NCBI RefSeq assembly: GCF_029167375.1
Contig: NZ_JARFTP010000006.1
Coordinates: 124,001 to 188,000, forward strand
Source of the DNA: Tsukamurella sp. 8F
Lineage (GTDB): Bacteria; Actinomycetota; Actinomycetes; Mycobacteriales; Mycobacteriaceae
DNA length: 64,000 nucleotides
Direction: 5' to 3'
The position numbers were made by a program, and so were the translations under genes. A model generated the notes under the pieces. The model saw only the letters and a program-made list of their open reading frames with translations. It was not told where the DNA came from and searched no databases. Each line of letters begins with the position of its first letter. The first letter of the stretch is position 1. Positions 14,608-23,126 of the stretch are shown in pieces.

Positions 14608-15018
14608 CTAGTGCGGCACCGCGATCGACCGCCAGACGTTCGTGTACCACGGGCTCTGCCGGGCCACCTGCGCCTGAACCTCCTCGCGGGTCGGGGCAGG
14701 GGCCTGCGGGGTCTGCACGCGATAGGGCGTCTCGCCCGGCATCACGTACAGGAGCCTCAGGCGTGCCTGCTCCTTGACGTAGTCCGGGTCGGACTGCAGA
14801 TTCTTCTGCGCTTCGAGCTTGTTGATATCGGCGACGAGCCGGCTGTGGTCGGCGGCCAGCTGGTTCTCCTGCGACTGCTGCGACAGGTACGTCCGCACCG
14901 GCATCGCGAGGGTCAGTCCGAGAAGGCACACCACGACGAACAGGACCAGCGCGCGGCGCGCCCCGGACGTCTCGGCGCGCGCCGTACGGCCCGGGGTGAC
15001 GATGCGTGATCTGCTCAC
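14608..15018 (-). CDS. ftsB: FtsB/DivIC-type septum formation initiator
   Basis: 136 residues: short basic cytoplasmic N-terminus, one transmembrane helix (about 24-42, ALVLFVVVCLLGLTLAMPV), an extracytoplasmic coiled coil (about 45-80, QSQENQLAADHSRLVADINKLEAQ), then the conserved DPDYVKEQARLRLLYVMPGETPYRV. FtsB bridges FtsL and FtsQ in the divisome. GTG at 15018 is chosen because AGGAG stands about a dozen bases upstream; the longer frame to 15081 overlaps the eno stop. Position after eno agrees with Rv1024. Confidence 0.93.
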   Translation of the reverse strand: MSRSRIVTPGRTARAETSGARRALVLFVVVCLLGLTLAMPVRTYLSQQSQENQLAADHSRLVADINKLEAQKNLQSDPDYVKEQARLRLLYVMPGETPYRVQTPQAPAPTREEVQAQVARQSPWYTNVWRSIAVPH

Positions 15019-15043
15019 GTGGTGTGCCTCTCCTACTTCGCTT

Positions 15044-16369
<1,326 letters not shown>

Positions 16370-16483
16370 CTAGTGCCCGCCCTCCGCAGGGCGCAGCGGG
16401 ACGCGCCGCAGCCCCACGAGCAGCCGGAAGGATCCGGGTATCGTGGCCCGAAGCACGACATGCCTGGACCGGAGGGACCGACG

Positions 16484-17104
16484 ATGCCCCGCATCACCGA
16501 TGCGCAACGCCAGGCCAACCGCGAGACGGTTCTGACCGCGGCTCGTCGCTGCTTCTCCCGCAACGGATTCCACCAGACCTCGATGCCGGATATCGCAGCC
16601 GAGGCCGGCATGTCCACCGGCGCCCCGTACCGGTACATCGCGGGTAAACACGAACTGGTCGCCGAGATCGCTCATCTCGCCTTCATGTCCCTGTTCGGGC
16701 CGGTGATCGAGCTCGCGACGGAGACGGCGTCCACGGCCGGCATCGGCGACATCGTCGGCTACGCCGTCACGGCGCTTCCGGCGAGCGACGCGGACGGCCA
16801 CCCGGCGAGTGAGGAACTGCTGCGGTGCGCCGTCGACGCGTGGGGGGAGGCCCTCCGCGACGAGGACTTGCGCGCCCACGCCCTCGAGGCATTCAACCGG
16901 GTGTCGAGCGCGATCGAGATCGCCCTCGAGCGCGGACAGGACGTCGGCACGGTATCGGCGGACCTCGACGTCGCGTCCGGGGCACGCATCGTCGTCGCCC
17001 TCGTCCACGGGTTCATCGTGCAGCGCACACTCTTCGGCCTCACCGACGTGGACCAGTTCGTTCGGGATGTACGCGGCGCCCTCGGTGCGCCCCACCGTGC
17101 CTAG
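16484..17104 (+). CDS. TetR family transcriptional regulator
   Basis: 206 residues. N-terminal HTH (about 10-55): RETVLTAARRCFSRNGFHQTSMPDIAAEAGMSTGAPYRYIAGKHELVAEI, then an alpha-helical ligand-binding domain with a TetR_C-type helical pair. ATG at 16484 has GGAGGGACCG immediately upstream. It shares the palindromic CTAG at 17101-17104 with the stop of the convergent MBL-fold hydrolase. Likely regulates itself or one of the neighbouring enzymes (MBL hydrolase, dihydroxyphthalate decarboxylase-like protein); the operator at 19141-19151 is a candidate target, an inference only. Confidence 0.9.
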   Translation: MPRITDAQRQANRETVLTAARRCFSRNGFHQTSMPDIAAEAGMSTGAPYRYIAGKHELVAEIAHLAFMSLFGPVIELATETASTAGIGDIVGYAVTALPASDADGHPASEELLRCAVDAWGEALRDEDLRAHALEAFNRVSSAIEIALERGQDVGTVSADLDVASGARIVVALVHGFIVQRTLFGLTDVDQFVRDVRGALGAPHRA

Positions 17105-18018
17105 ATCCTGGGCAGGTCTGCCCACTCCTCGATGACCGGATCCGAATCGGTCATACCCAGTCGGGCCGCACCCCGGCCCGCGAAGTGAGCCGGGAGCAGG
17201 GTGCTTCCGCGACGCCCGGCCTCAGCCAGCACCGCCCGGCGGCTGGCACGCGCACCGTCGGCGTCGAGGTCCAGGGCGCAGCAGTCGCCGGGGCGTCCGA
17301 TCTGTAGGGGTGTGTGTACGAGGTCCCCCACGAACACGGCGCCGCCGTCGGGGGCGTCCAGCCAGACGACCGACGACCCCGGCGTGTGACCCGGCGCCGG
17401 TTCGATGCGCAGCCGGGCGTCGATCCGATACCCGCCCTCATGGGTGGTCATCTGACCGGTTTCGTACACCGGTGCGATACTGTCCGCGAACACCAGGCGG
17501 ATGCCCTCGAAGCGGGCGCGCTCGTCCTCCGTCCTGGGCGCTCGCATGCGATGCGCGTTGTCCGGATGGTAGTACTCGTAGTCGGCTTGCGGCACAACAT
17601 AGGTCGCGTTTGGAAAGGTCGGCTCCCAGCGCCCGTCGGCAAGACGGGTGTTCCAGCCGACATGGTCGTAATGGATGTGCGTGTTGACGACTACATCGAC
17701 GTCACCTGGTTGCACGCCGACCGCTGCCAGCTGCCCGAGGAAATCGGTGTTCAGGTGGCTCAGGGGCGGGATCTGTGGCCGATCGCGATCGTTGCCCACA
17801 CCGGTGTCGATCAGGATCACCCGGCCTTGTGAGCGCAGCACCCACGTCTGTATCGCCGCCCGGTAGGCCCTCGAATCAGGCACCCAGTGGTCGGGAGCCA
17901 GATCATCGTTCCATTCGTCGCCGGGGGTGTCGGGGAACAGCGTGTCCACCGCCATCAGCGGACCGACCCACTCCACCACTCGTTCGACCTCGACGCCACC
18001 GATATCGATCGTGCTCAT
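17101..18018 (-). CDS. MBL-fold metallohydrolase
   Basis: 305 residues of the metallo-beta-lactamase superfamily. Zinc ligands: THIHYDHVG (H-x-H-x-D-H, about 113-120), APGHTPGS (third His), VFVGDLVH (bridging Asp) and LLPAHF. It resembles the lactonase/quorum-quenching and alkyl-hydrolase branch, but the substrate cannot be told. No signal peptide, so cytoplasmic. Downstream partner on the same strand is absent (TetR converges); upstream, on the same strand, is the dihydroxyphthalate decarboxylase-like gene 72 bp away, so the two may be cotranscribed. Confidence 0.85.
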   Translation of the reverse strand: MSTIDIGGVEVERVVEWVGPLMAVDTLFPDTPGDEWNDDLAPDHWVPDSRAYRAAIQTWVLRSQGRVILIDTGVGNDRDRPQIPPLSHLNTDFLGQLAAVGVQPGDVDVVVNTHIHYDHVGWNTRLADGRWEPTFPNATYVVPQADYEYYHPDNAHRMRAPRTEDERARFEGIRLVFADSIAPVYETGQMTTHEGGYRIDARLRIEPAPGHTPGSSVVWLDAPDGGAVFVGDLVHTPLQIGRPGDCCALDLDADGARASRRAVLAEAGRRGSTLLPAHFAGRGAARLGMTDSDPVIEEWADLPRI

Positions 18019-18090
18019 ACCACCACCGTAGCCCCGCCGGACTCGCAGACGTCTTGATCGCCAACCGTTCTCGCGACGCGTGTGATCAGC

Positions 18091-19086
18091 TCAGGTGTCC
18101 AGGAGCGACGCGGCGAAGAACTCGTCGCTGGTCAGCCGACGCTTCGACAGCCCCTGCTCGTAGTGGTACCTCAAGAAGGTGTCGACGGCCTTGCGATTGG
18201 CCCGCACGCCGTAGGGCCACCAGTCCTCGCCGAGCAGCTCCCTGTTCTCGGCGAACAGGGAGCTGAACCAGGGCGTGATCACCTCCATGTGCTGCTTGCG
18301 GGCCGCCTCGAGGTACTCGGATTGCACCAGGTCCTTCGCCGCGACGAATGCCTCGAACACCGCGCGCAGGAGTCCCGTCCGACCTGCGAGCTCTTTGCGG
18401 ACGGCGACGACGTGCATCTGCGGGAAGATCCCCGTCCGGCGGTAGTAGGCGCGCTCGACCCGCTCGTAGTCCGGGAACAGGCGCGCGATCTTCTTCGACG
18501 TCCCGTCCAGGAACGACTGCGGCACATCGACCGACAACAGCGCGTCGATCTCTCCCGCCTCGAGCATCGCGCCGAGGGTCTGCCCGTCGGCCGCGTGGCG
18601 CACATCGACGCCCTCCACCTCCGGCCGCGGGAGCCAGTCGAACTCACGGATCGCGAAATCCGTACCGCCCGTGACCCACCGGTTCGAGTCGGGACGGAAT
18701 CCGTAGTCGTCGGCCAGGATCCCCTTGAGCCATACGCCCGGATCGCACCCGTAGAGGCCGAATTCGCCGATCGTCTTGCCCACGAGGTCTTCCGGCTTCT
18801 CGATCCCGGCGTCGACGTTGATGAACATCGCCGAATGACGGAAGTTGCGGGCGGGGAATACGGGCAGCGCGACGAACGGCGGGTCCGGGACGTCCAGAAG
18901 CCTCGTGTAGTACGTCAATCCCAGCTCGGCGATGTCGTACCGGCCCTCGATCATGTTGCGGAAGACGTCCGACGCCAACGGCACCGTCTCGAAAACGGCG
19001 TCCACGCCGTCGATCGTGACGCGGCCGTCGAACAGCGGCTCGACGGGCTCGTGCACGGACGAGCCGAGGCGCAGATCGATATTCAC
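18091..19086 (-). CDS. 4,5-dihydroxyphthalate decarboxylase-like protein (periplasmic-binding-protein fold)
   Basis: 331 residues, the usual length of 4,5-dihydroxyphthalate decarboxylase and of related proteins often labelled ABC-transporter substrate-binding. It opens NIDLRLGSSVHEPVEPLFDG, and has LPVFPARNFRHSAMFIN, GKTIGEFGLYGCDPGVWLKGIL and a late GIFPQMHVVAVRKEL, all common in this group. There is no signal peptide and no permease or ATPase gene nearby, which favours a cytoplasmic enzyme over a transporter component. GTG at 19086 has a strong GGAGG six bases upstream. A promoter with a dyad on its -35 lies at 19125-19153. Next to a TetR gene, an MBL hydrolase and an alpha/beta hydrolase, it could be part of an aromatic-acid pathway. 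Confidence 0.75.
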   Translation of the reverse strand: MNIDLRLGSSVHEPVEPLFDGRVTIDGVDAVFETVPLASDVFRNMIEGRYDIAELGLTYYTRLLDVPDPPFVALPVFPARNFRHSAMFINVDAGIEKPEDLVGKTIGEFGLYGCDPGVWLKGILADDYGFRPDSNRWVTGGTDFAIREFDWLPRPEVEGVDVRHAADGQTLGAMLEAGEIDALLSVDVPQSFLDGTSKKIARLFPDYERVERAYYRRTGIFPQMHVVAVRKELAGRTGLLRAVFEAFVAAKDLVQSEYLEAARKQHMEVITPWFSSLFAENRELLGEDWWPYGVRANRKAVDTFLRYHYEQGLSKRRLTSDEFFAASLLDT

Positions 19087-19124
19087 GGCCGACCTCCATA
19101 AAGATGAACGATCTTTCACTATTG

Positions 19125-19153
19125 AGCGTATGTGTATACCGACCGTCGGTCAA
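19125..19153 (-). promoter_or_regulatory. Promoter with -35 operator upstream of the decarboxylase-like gene
   Basis: Minus strand: -35 TTGACC (19153-19148), 17-bp spacer, -10 TACGCT (19130-19125). The dyad GACCG-T-CGGTC (19141-19151) covers part of the -35 and spacer, as expected for a TetR-type repressor site. Start near 19118 gives a leader of about 30 nt with a GGAGG ribosome binding site. Confidence 0.55.
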
Positions 19154-19168
19154 GAAGCCCCGAAGAGG

Positions 19169-19891
19169 TCAGGCGAGCCGGAGCAGCAGCCCTGCCAGCT
19201 CCTCCGGCATCGTGATCATGCAGTCGTGACCGGTGGGCAGCTCCCACACCCGTGCCGGTTCACCGTTGGGCTGGACCGCTGAAACCGGGCGACGCTCTAT
19301 CCCTTCGGGTTTCACGGTGCAATGGATATGGGTGCGCGGTACCGCCGCCGCTCCGGGATCGTCGAGCCGGACCGCCTGCTGCAGGCAGCGCACCGGCTGG
19401 TCGGAGAGCATGGTCTTGACCCAAGTGATATCGGCCGGGTCCGTGACGCCGAAAAGACCGAAGGGTGAAGGCAGTTCGGGGAGCGGCGGCATGCGCCACC
19501 CACTCTCCGAGCGGAGGGCGTCGTCGATCATCGTTCGGGTCATCGGGTGGATGTCGGCCGCGCTCTCGCCGTCCTCCGGGACCATCGCGTCCAGGTAGAC
19601 CAGCTGCGCGATCCGGTCCGGGATCTCGTTGACCACACCGGAGACGACCATCCCCGCGTAGCTGTGCCCGACCAGGATCACGTCGGTCAGATCGTTCCGG
19701 ACGATCACGTCGACGATGTCCTCGACATGAGTCTCGAGCCCCACGTCCGGGCCCGCACGATAGGCGGTGTCGCCGTAGCCCGTGAGGGTCGGGGTGAACA
19801 CCCGGTGGCCCGCGCCGCCGAGCAGAGGCACCATCCGGGCCCAGCACTGCCCCGTATGCCAGGCCCCGTGCACCAGTACATAATCGACCAT
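19169..19891 (-). CDS. Alpha/beta-hydrolase (EstC/pyrethroid-esterase-like)
   Basis: 240 residues of the alpha/beta-hydrolase fold. YVLVHGAWHTGQCWARM holds the oxyanion loop; the nucleophile elbow is VGHSYAGMV with Ser after the His; the acid lies in the region around LVYLDAMVPEDG; the C-terminal His is in LPTGHDCMITMPEELAGLLL. It resembles small esterases annotated EstC or salicylate-ester hydrolase-like. ATG at 19891 has GAAAGGAG upstream. Divergent from a MerR regulator with a 14-bp palindrome between them, so regulation by that MerR is likely. Confidence 0.85.
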   Translation of the reverse strand: MVDYVLVHGAWHTGQCWARMVPLLGGAGHRVFTPTLTGYGDTAYRAGPDVGLETHVEDIVDVIVRNDLTDVILVGHSYAGMVVSGVVNEIPDRIAQLVYLDAMVPEDGESAADIHPMTRTMIDDALRSESGWRMPPLPELPSPFGLFGVTDPADITWVKTMLSDQPVRCLQQAVRLDDPGAAAVPRTHIHCTVKPEGIERRPVSAVQPNGEPARVWELPTGHDCMITMPEELAGLLLRLA

Positions 19892-19919
19892 GGTTCTCGA
19901 CTCCTTTCAGCCTTCGCCT

Positions 19920-19951
19920 ACGCTAAAACCTGACGTCGACGTCAACTGCAA
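19920..19951 (-). promoter_or_regulatory. MerR-type promoter and 14-bp palindromic operator of the hydrolase gene
   Basis: TGACGTCGACGTCA (19931-19944) is a perfect palindrome. On the minus strand it falls in the spacer between -35 TTGCAG (19951-19946) and -10 TAGCGT (19925-19920), a 20-bp spacing. Overlong spacers with a central dyad are the mark of MerR-activated promoters. The resulting leader of about 22 nt carries GAAAGGAG. Confidence 0.55.
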
Positions 19952-19984
19952 GTCGTAGTGGTCTACTTCACAGGAGGCGAGAAG

Positions 19985-20404
19985 ATGCGCATCGGCGAGC
20001 TTGCGGAGCGAACGGGCACGACGACCCGCGCGCTGCGCTACTACGAGGAGCAGGGGCTACTCACCACTGAACGCAGCTCAGGCGGCCAACGCTGGTACGG
20101 CGCGGGCGCCGTCAACCGCGTCCTCACGATCCGGCAGTTGTTCGCCGCGGGCCTCTCCAGCAGGACGATCGCAGAACTGACGCCCTGCATCGTCGATGGC
20201 CGGGCCACCACCGTGCTGCTCGAACGGCTCGCGGTCGAGCGGGATCGGATCGACGAGCACATCGCCCAATTGACCGCCACACGCGATCGCCTCGAGGACG
20301 TGATCGACGGGGCCGCAGAGAATCTCCGCACCGGTGAACCGTGCGGAGCCAGCCGCCAGCGGGGTACGACGGCGGCTCGATCAGCGCCGAACGGTCGCAG
20401 CTGA
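19985..20404 (+). CDS. MerR family transcriptional regulator
   Basis: 139 residues. MRIGELAERTGTTTRALRYYEEQGLLTTERSSGGQRWY is a textbook MerR HTH-wing, followed by a dimerisation coiled coil (about 78-112) and a short polar tail. The expected redox/metal cysteines are few (Cys52, Cys107 by count), so a small-molecule or stress effector is more likely than metal. ATG at 19985 has GGAGGCGAGAAG upstream; the frame continues to 19958 but the extension is unlike MerR proteins. Divergent from the alpha/beta-hydrolase. Confidence 0.88.
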   Translation: MRIGELAERTGTTTRALRYYEEQGLLTTERSSGGQRWYGAGAVNRVLTIRQLFAAGLSSRTIAELTPCIVDGRATTVLLERLAVERDRIDEHIAQLTATRDRLEDVIDGAAENLRTGEPCGASRQRGTTAARSAPNGRS

Positions 20405-20474
20405 CGGATCGACGGTCCGCCTGACCGACGCTCGTCGGACTCACGAACGGCGCTGTACGCAGCCTAGGCGCGCC

Positions 20475-20681
20475 TCAACTACGCCCGAGAACCTCCGCGT
20501 TGAGGATATTCCCGCCGAGGCTCCAGCCGTCGCCGGTCACCTCCTCGAGGACGACGAGAGTGTTGGCACGGGCACGCTCGCCGTACACGGCGACGAAAGC
20601 GTCCGTGACCGCATCCTGGAGCTGCTTCTTCGACTTCGCGGTGAGAGTGTCCGCGGGTACCTTCAGATTCGCAAACGGCAT
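20475..20681 (-). CDS. 4-oxalocrotonate tautomerase-like small protein
   Basis: 68 residues. MPFANLKVPADTLTAKSKKQLQDAVTDAFVAVYGE has the tautomerase layout: a Pro immediately after the initiator Met (the general base in this family), a beta strand and a long helix, then TLVVLEEVTGDGWSLGG, the typical second half. The ATG at 20681 is required to expose that Pro. It would act in keto-enol tautomerisation; the substrate is unknown. Lies between a MerR gene and a PEP mutase/isocitrate lyase-type gene. Confidence 0.85.
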   Translation of the reverse strand: MPFANLKVPADTLTAKSKKQLQDAVTDAFVAVYGERARANTLVVLEEVTGDGWSLGGNILNAEVLGRS

Positions 20682-20749
20682 GACCCCAGCCTGACGCCGG
20701 TTACCGACGGCCGCCAGAGACCCGAGCTCCACGGACCGGCGCTCCCTGG

Positions 20750-21550
20750 CTACTCGTCGAAGGCGCCTCGTACCGCTGAGGCGCCGGCGGCGGTCGACCA
20801 GAATCCGTAGGTGCCCTGGTCGAGGAGTTCCTTCGCGGCGGCGGCGAGCGCGCCGTACGACACCAGTGAGAAGGCGCTGCCGACAGACACGCGGGCGACA
20901 CCGAGTTGCGCGAGCGTGGCGACGTTAGGCACTCCCGGCAGGGCGAGGACGTTGACCGGTCGCTCCACCGCCGATACGACCCGCTCGATGTCGGCGGCGT
21001 CCACAATGCCGGGCGCGTACAGCACATCGGCGCCCGCATCCTGATAGGCACGCAGGCGCGCGATGGTGTCGTCGAGGTCGGTGATGCCGCGGATGTGGTT
21101 CTCGGCGCGGCCGACCAGAAGCATCTTCTGAGGCCCGTCGTGGGCGGCAGCCGCGGCAGCCGCGACCCGCGCCGCCGCCTCGTCGATCGGGTAGACAGCC
21201 TTCTCATCGGGATCGTAGTCCTCTATCGAGGCGCCGGCGATACCCGATTCTGCCGCTGCGGCATAGGTTTCCGCCGCGGATTCCGGGTCGGCCGCATACC
21301 CGTTCTCGAGGTCCGCGTTGACGGGAACGGACACGGCCGCGGCCATCGCAGCGGCGTGCGACAGAGCATCGTCGCGGCTGACGCCGCCGTCGTTGCGGCC
21401 GAGCGTCGCCGCGTAGCCGGCGCTCGTGGTCGCCACCGCAGCGTAACCGAGGAACGCGAGCGCCTTGGCGGACCCGATGTCCCACGCATTCGCGAGAAGC
21501 AGCGGCCGGCCGGGAGCGTGCAGGGACAGGAATTCGTCGAAACGAGTCAT
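20750..21550 (-). CDS. Isocitrate lyase/PEP mutase superfamily protein
   Basis: 266 residues, single-domain member of the isocitrate lyase/phosphoenolpyruvate mutase superfamily (length as in small oxaloacetase or 2-methylisocitrate lyase-like proteins). Visible: LLANAWDIGSAKALAFLGYAAVATTSAGYAATLG (substrate loop region), VNADLENGYAADPE (metal-binding Asp/Glu), GASIEDYDP, and VLALPGVPNVATLAQLGVARVSVGSA. It lacks the K-K-C-G-H signature of true isocitrate lyase. ATG at 21550 is used; ATG at 21562 adds four residues. The exact C-C bond reaction cannot be assigned. Confidence 0.85.
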   Translation of the reverse strand: MTRFDEFLSLHAPGRPLLLANAWDIGSAKALAFLGYAAVATTSAGYAATLGRNDGGVSRDDALSHAAAMAAAVSVPVNADLENGYAADPESAAETYAAAAESGIAGASIEDYDPDEKAVYPIDEAAARVAAAAAAAHDGPQKMLLVGRAENHIRGITDLDDTIARLRAYQDAGADVLYAPGIVDAADIERVVSAVERPVNVLALPGVPNVATLAQLGVARVSVGSAFSLVSYGALAAAAKELLDQGTYGFWSTAAGASAVRGAFDE

Positions 21551-21572
21551 GACGCCGACCATAACGTCCGCC

Positions 21573-22394
21573 TCAGGTCAGCGGTGTCATGAACGACCAC
21601 AGTCTCTGTTCGGGGTCGCGGGCGTCGTACTCGCGGTAGCCGTAGGGTTGATCGGTCGGCGGGAGCACTATGTCGGCACCGTGTTCCACGGCGTTCCGGT
21701 AGTGGGCGTCGACATCCTCGACGACTATCGACAACTGGCCAGTGGCCGCTCCGAGCGCCCGCGGGGACTGCAGCGCAAACTGTTCCGATACCTGGTGCAG
21801 CCAGATGACGCCGTCACCTGCGGTCACCTCGGCGTGATAGACCACCCCGTCGGGGCTGCGTGCCACACGTCCGGCTTCGAAACCGAATGCGGTGGTTAGA
21901 AACTCGTGCGCAGCGGCGATGTCTTCGTAGACGATCGTCGGGATTCGTCGCTGAATCATGCTGTCGAGCATGGACATATCCTCCAATACACTCAGAAGCT
22001 CGTGATCATCGATGTAACGGTGACCGTGCCCGAAGTCTTCGGACAGGGACGCCAACCGGTTGCGGAGCCGGTGCTCGATACCCAGGCGCCGGTCGATGCG
22101 GGTGATCTGGCGGCTCATCGTCTCGAGCACATTCCACCGGGAATCGTCGAGGGCAGCGCCGATTTCATCGAGAGCAAGCCCCAGCTGGCGAAGGGCCACG
22201 ACGTGATAGAGCCGCTGCACATCCTGCGGCGAGTAGAGCCGGTGTCCCGCACCCGTCCGTTCAGACGGCGAGAGGAGGCCGATCTCGTCGTAATAGTGCA
22301 GAGTGCGGACGGTGAGACCGCTCGCACGCGCCAGGGCTCCCACCTTGATGGCGCGTCCCTCACCGTCGTCCTGTCCGCCGCCGAGCTTCGCCAT
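21573..22394 (-). CDS. MerR-VOC fusion regulator (MerR HTH with C-terminal glyoxalase/VOC domain)
   Basis: 273 residues. Residues about 15-85 are a MerR HTH-wing (IKVGALARASGLTVRTLHYYDEIGLLSPSERTGAGHRLYS); about 88-140 form a helical linker with FGHGHRYIDD; about 155-272 form a VOC/bleomycin-resistance domain: RIPTIVYEDIAAAHEFLTTAFGFEAGRVARSPDGVVYHAEV, then LHQVSEQ, QLSIVVEDVDAHYRNAVEHGADIV and DQPYGYREYDARDPEQRLWSFMTP. The VOC part looks complete, with the beta-alpha-beta-beta-beta pair. No frameshift joins them, so this is a natural fusion in which VOC is probably the ligand sensor. ATG at 22394 lies at the predicted start of its own MerR-type promoter; ATG at 22406 falls inside the -10. 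Confidence 0.88.
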   Translation of the reverse strand: MAKLGGGQDDGEGRAIKVGALARASGLTVRTLHYYDEIGLLSPSERTGAGHRLYSPQDVQRLYHVVALRQLGLALDEIGAALDDSRWNVLETMSRQITRIDRRLGIEHRLRNRLASLSEDFGHGHRYIDDHELLSVLEDMSMLDSMIQRRIPTIVYEDIAAAHEFLTTAFGFEAGRVARSPDGVVYHAEVTAGDGVIWLHQVSEQFALQSPRALGAATGQLSIVVEDVDAHYRNAVEHGADIVLPPTDQPYGYREYDARDPEQRLWSFMTPLT

Positions 22395-22401
22395 ACAGGC
22401 G

Positions 22402-22432
22402 ACCATAGGACCTCACGTTGCGTGAGGTGCAA
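22402..22432 (-). promoter_or_regulatory. MerR-type promoter of the MerR-VOC gene (19-bp spacer with dyad)
   Basis: Minus strand: -35 TTGCAC (22432-22427), exactly 19-bp spacer, -10 TATGGT (22407-22402). ACCTCACG-TTG-CGTGAGGT (22410-22428) is a perfect 8-bp dyad filling the spacer. Start is expected at 22395, one base before the ATG at 22394, so the mRNA is leaderless. This architecture predicts positive autoregulation by untwisting. Confidence 0.8.
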
Positions 22433-22471
22433 GGTCTGCGACGTGCAAGGTCACCGCGGTCGGCGACGCCT

Positions 22472-23071
22472 TCAGGCTCCGGATCGCAGGATCTGTGCGA
22501 TCCCGTAGTCGAATCGCTCGCCGAAGTCGATCACGCGGAACTCGTCCCAGACGGAGGCCAGACCCGGGTACAGCTCCGAGTCCAGATCGTCGGCGACGCG
22601 GTCATGCCAGGTCGCCGCAGACTGCTCCTCCTGCACCAGACCCAACGTGAAGTAGAAGAGGCTCCACATCGTCCACGCGGCCGACCGGCGGGTGGGGCAC
22701 CCCTCGATGAGGGCGTCCACCAGGCCGTCCGCGAAAGCCAGTGTGTTCGGCTCGGCGGAGAAGGTTCCCGCCACGATCGCGGCGCCGTCCCGATGGCTCA
22801 GCAGCGCGCCCCTGAGCCGTTGCAGCAGTTCAGATGCTCTAGCGCACCAGTCGTCGGGTAGGTCGGTCAACGGAACCTCACCGACGATCGCGTCCGCCAT
22901 CAACTCGAGGAGCCGGTCCTTGCTGCGGATATGCCACATCACGGTATTCATGCTGACACCCAGCTCAGCCGCGATCTCCCTGGTCGACAGCCTGCTCGCA
23001 CCGACTCGGTCCAGTACCTCGAAAGCGGCGGCGACGACCTTGTCGAGAGTCACGCCTTGTCTCTTGGTCAC
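22472..23071 (-). CDS. TetR family regulator divergent from FAD monooxygenase
   Basis: 199 residues. HTH (about 8-52): TLDKVVAAAFEVLDRVGASRLSTREIAAELGVSMNTVMWHIRSKDRLLELM, then a TetR_C-like helical domain with a W-rich stretch (AAWTMWSLFYFTLGLVQEEQSA) and a conserved Glu/Asp/Phe terminus, typical of tetracycline-repressor-like proteins. GTG at 23071 sits seven bases downstream of TATACT (23083-23078), so translation is probably leaderless. It presumably represses the divergent FAD monooxygenase; a pair of 18-bp direct repeats overlaps both gene starts. Confidence 0.88.
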   Translation of the reverse strand: MTKRQGVTLDKVVAAAFEVLDRVGASRLSTREIAAELGVSMNTVMWHIRSKDRLLELMADAIVGEVPLTDLPDDWCARASELLQRLRGALLSHRDGAAIVAGTFSAEPNTLAFADGLVDALIEGCPTRRSAAWTMWSLFYFTLGLVQEEQSAATWHDRVADDLDSELYPGLASVWDEFRVIDFGERFDYGIAQILRSGA

Positions 23072-23118
23072 CGATCGAGTATACGTGGACCCCTAATCCT
23101 TCTTGGTCAGCGATAGAG
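23062..23118. repeat. Pair of 18-bp near-identical direct repeats between divergent tetR and monooxygenase
   Basis: TCTTGGTCACCGATCGAG (23062-23079) and TCTTGGTCAGCGATAGAG (23101-23118) match at 16 of 18 positions, 39 bp apart. They flank the core intergenic region; the first overlaps the TetR start codon and the second lies just before the monooxygenase ribosome binding site. Likely operators. Confidence 0.55.
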
Positions 23119-23126
23119 AGGTGCAT

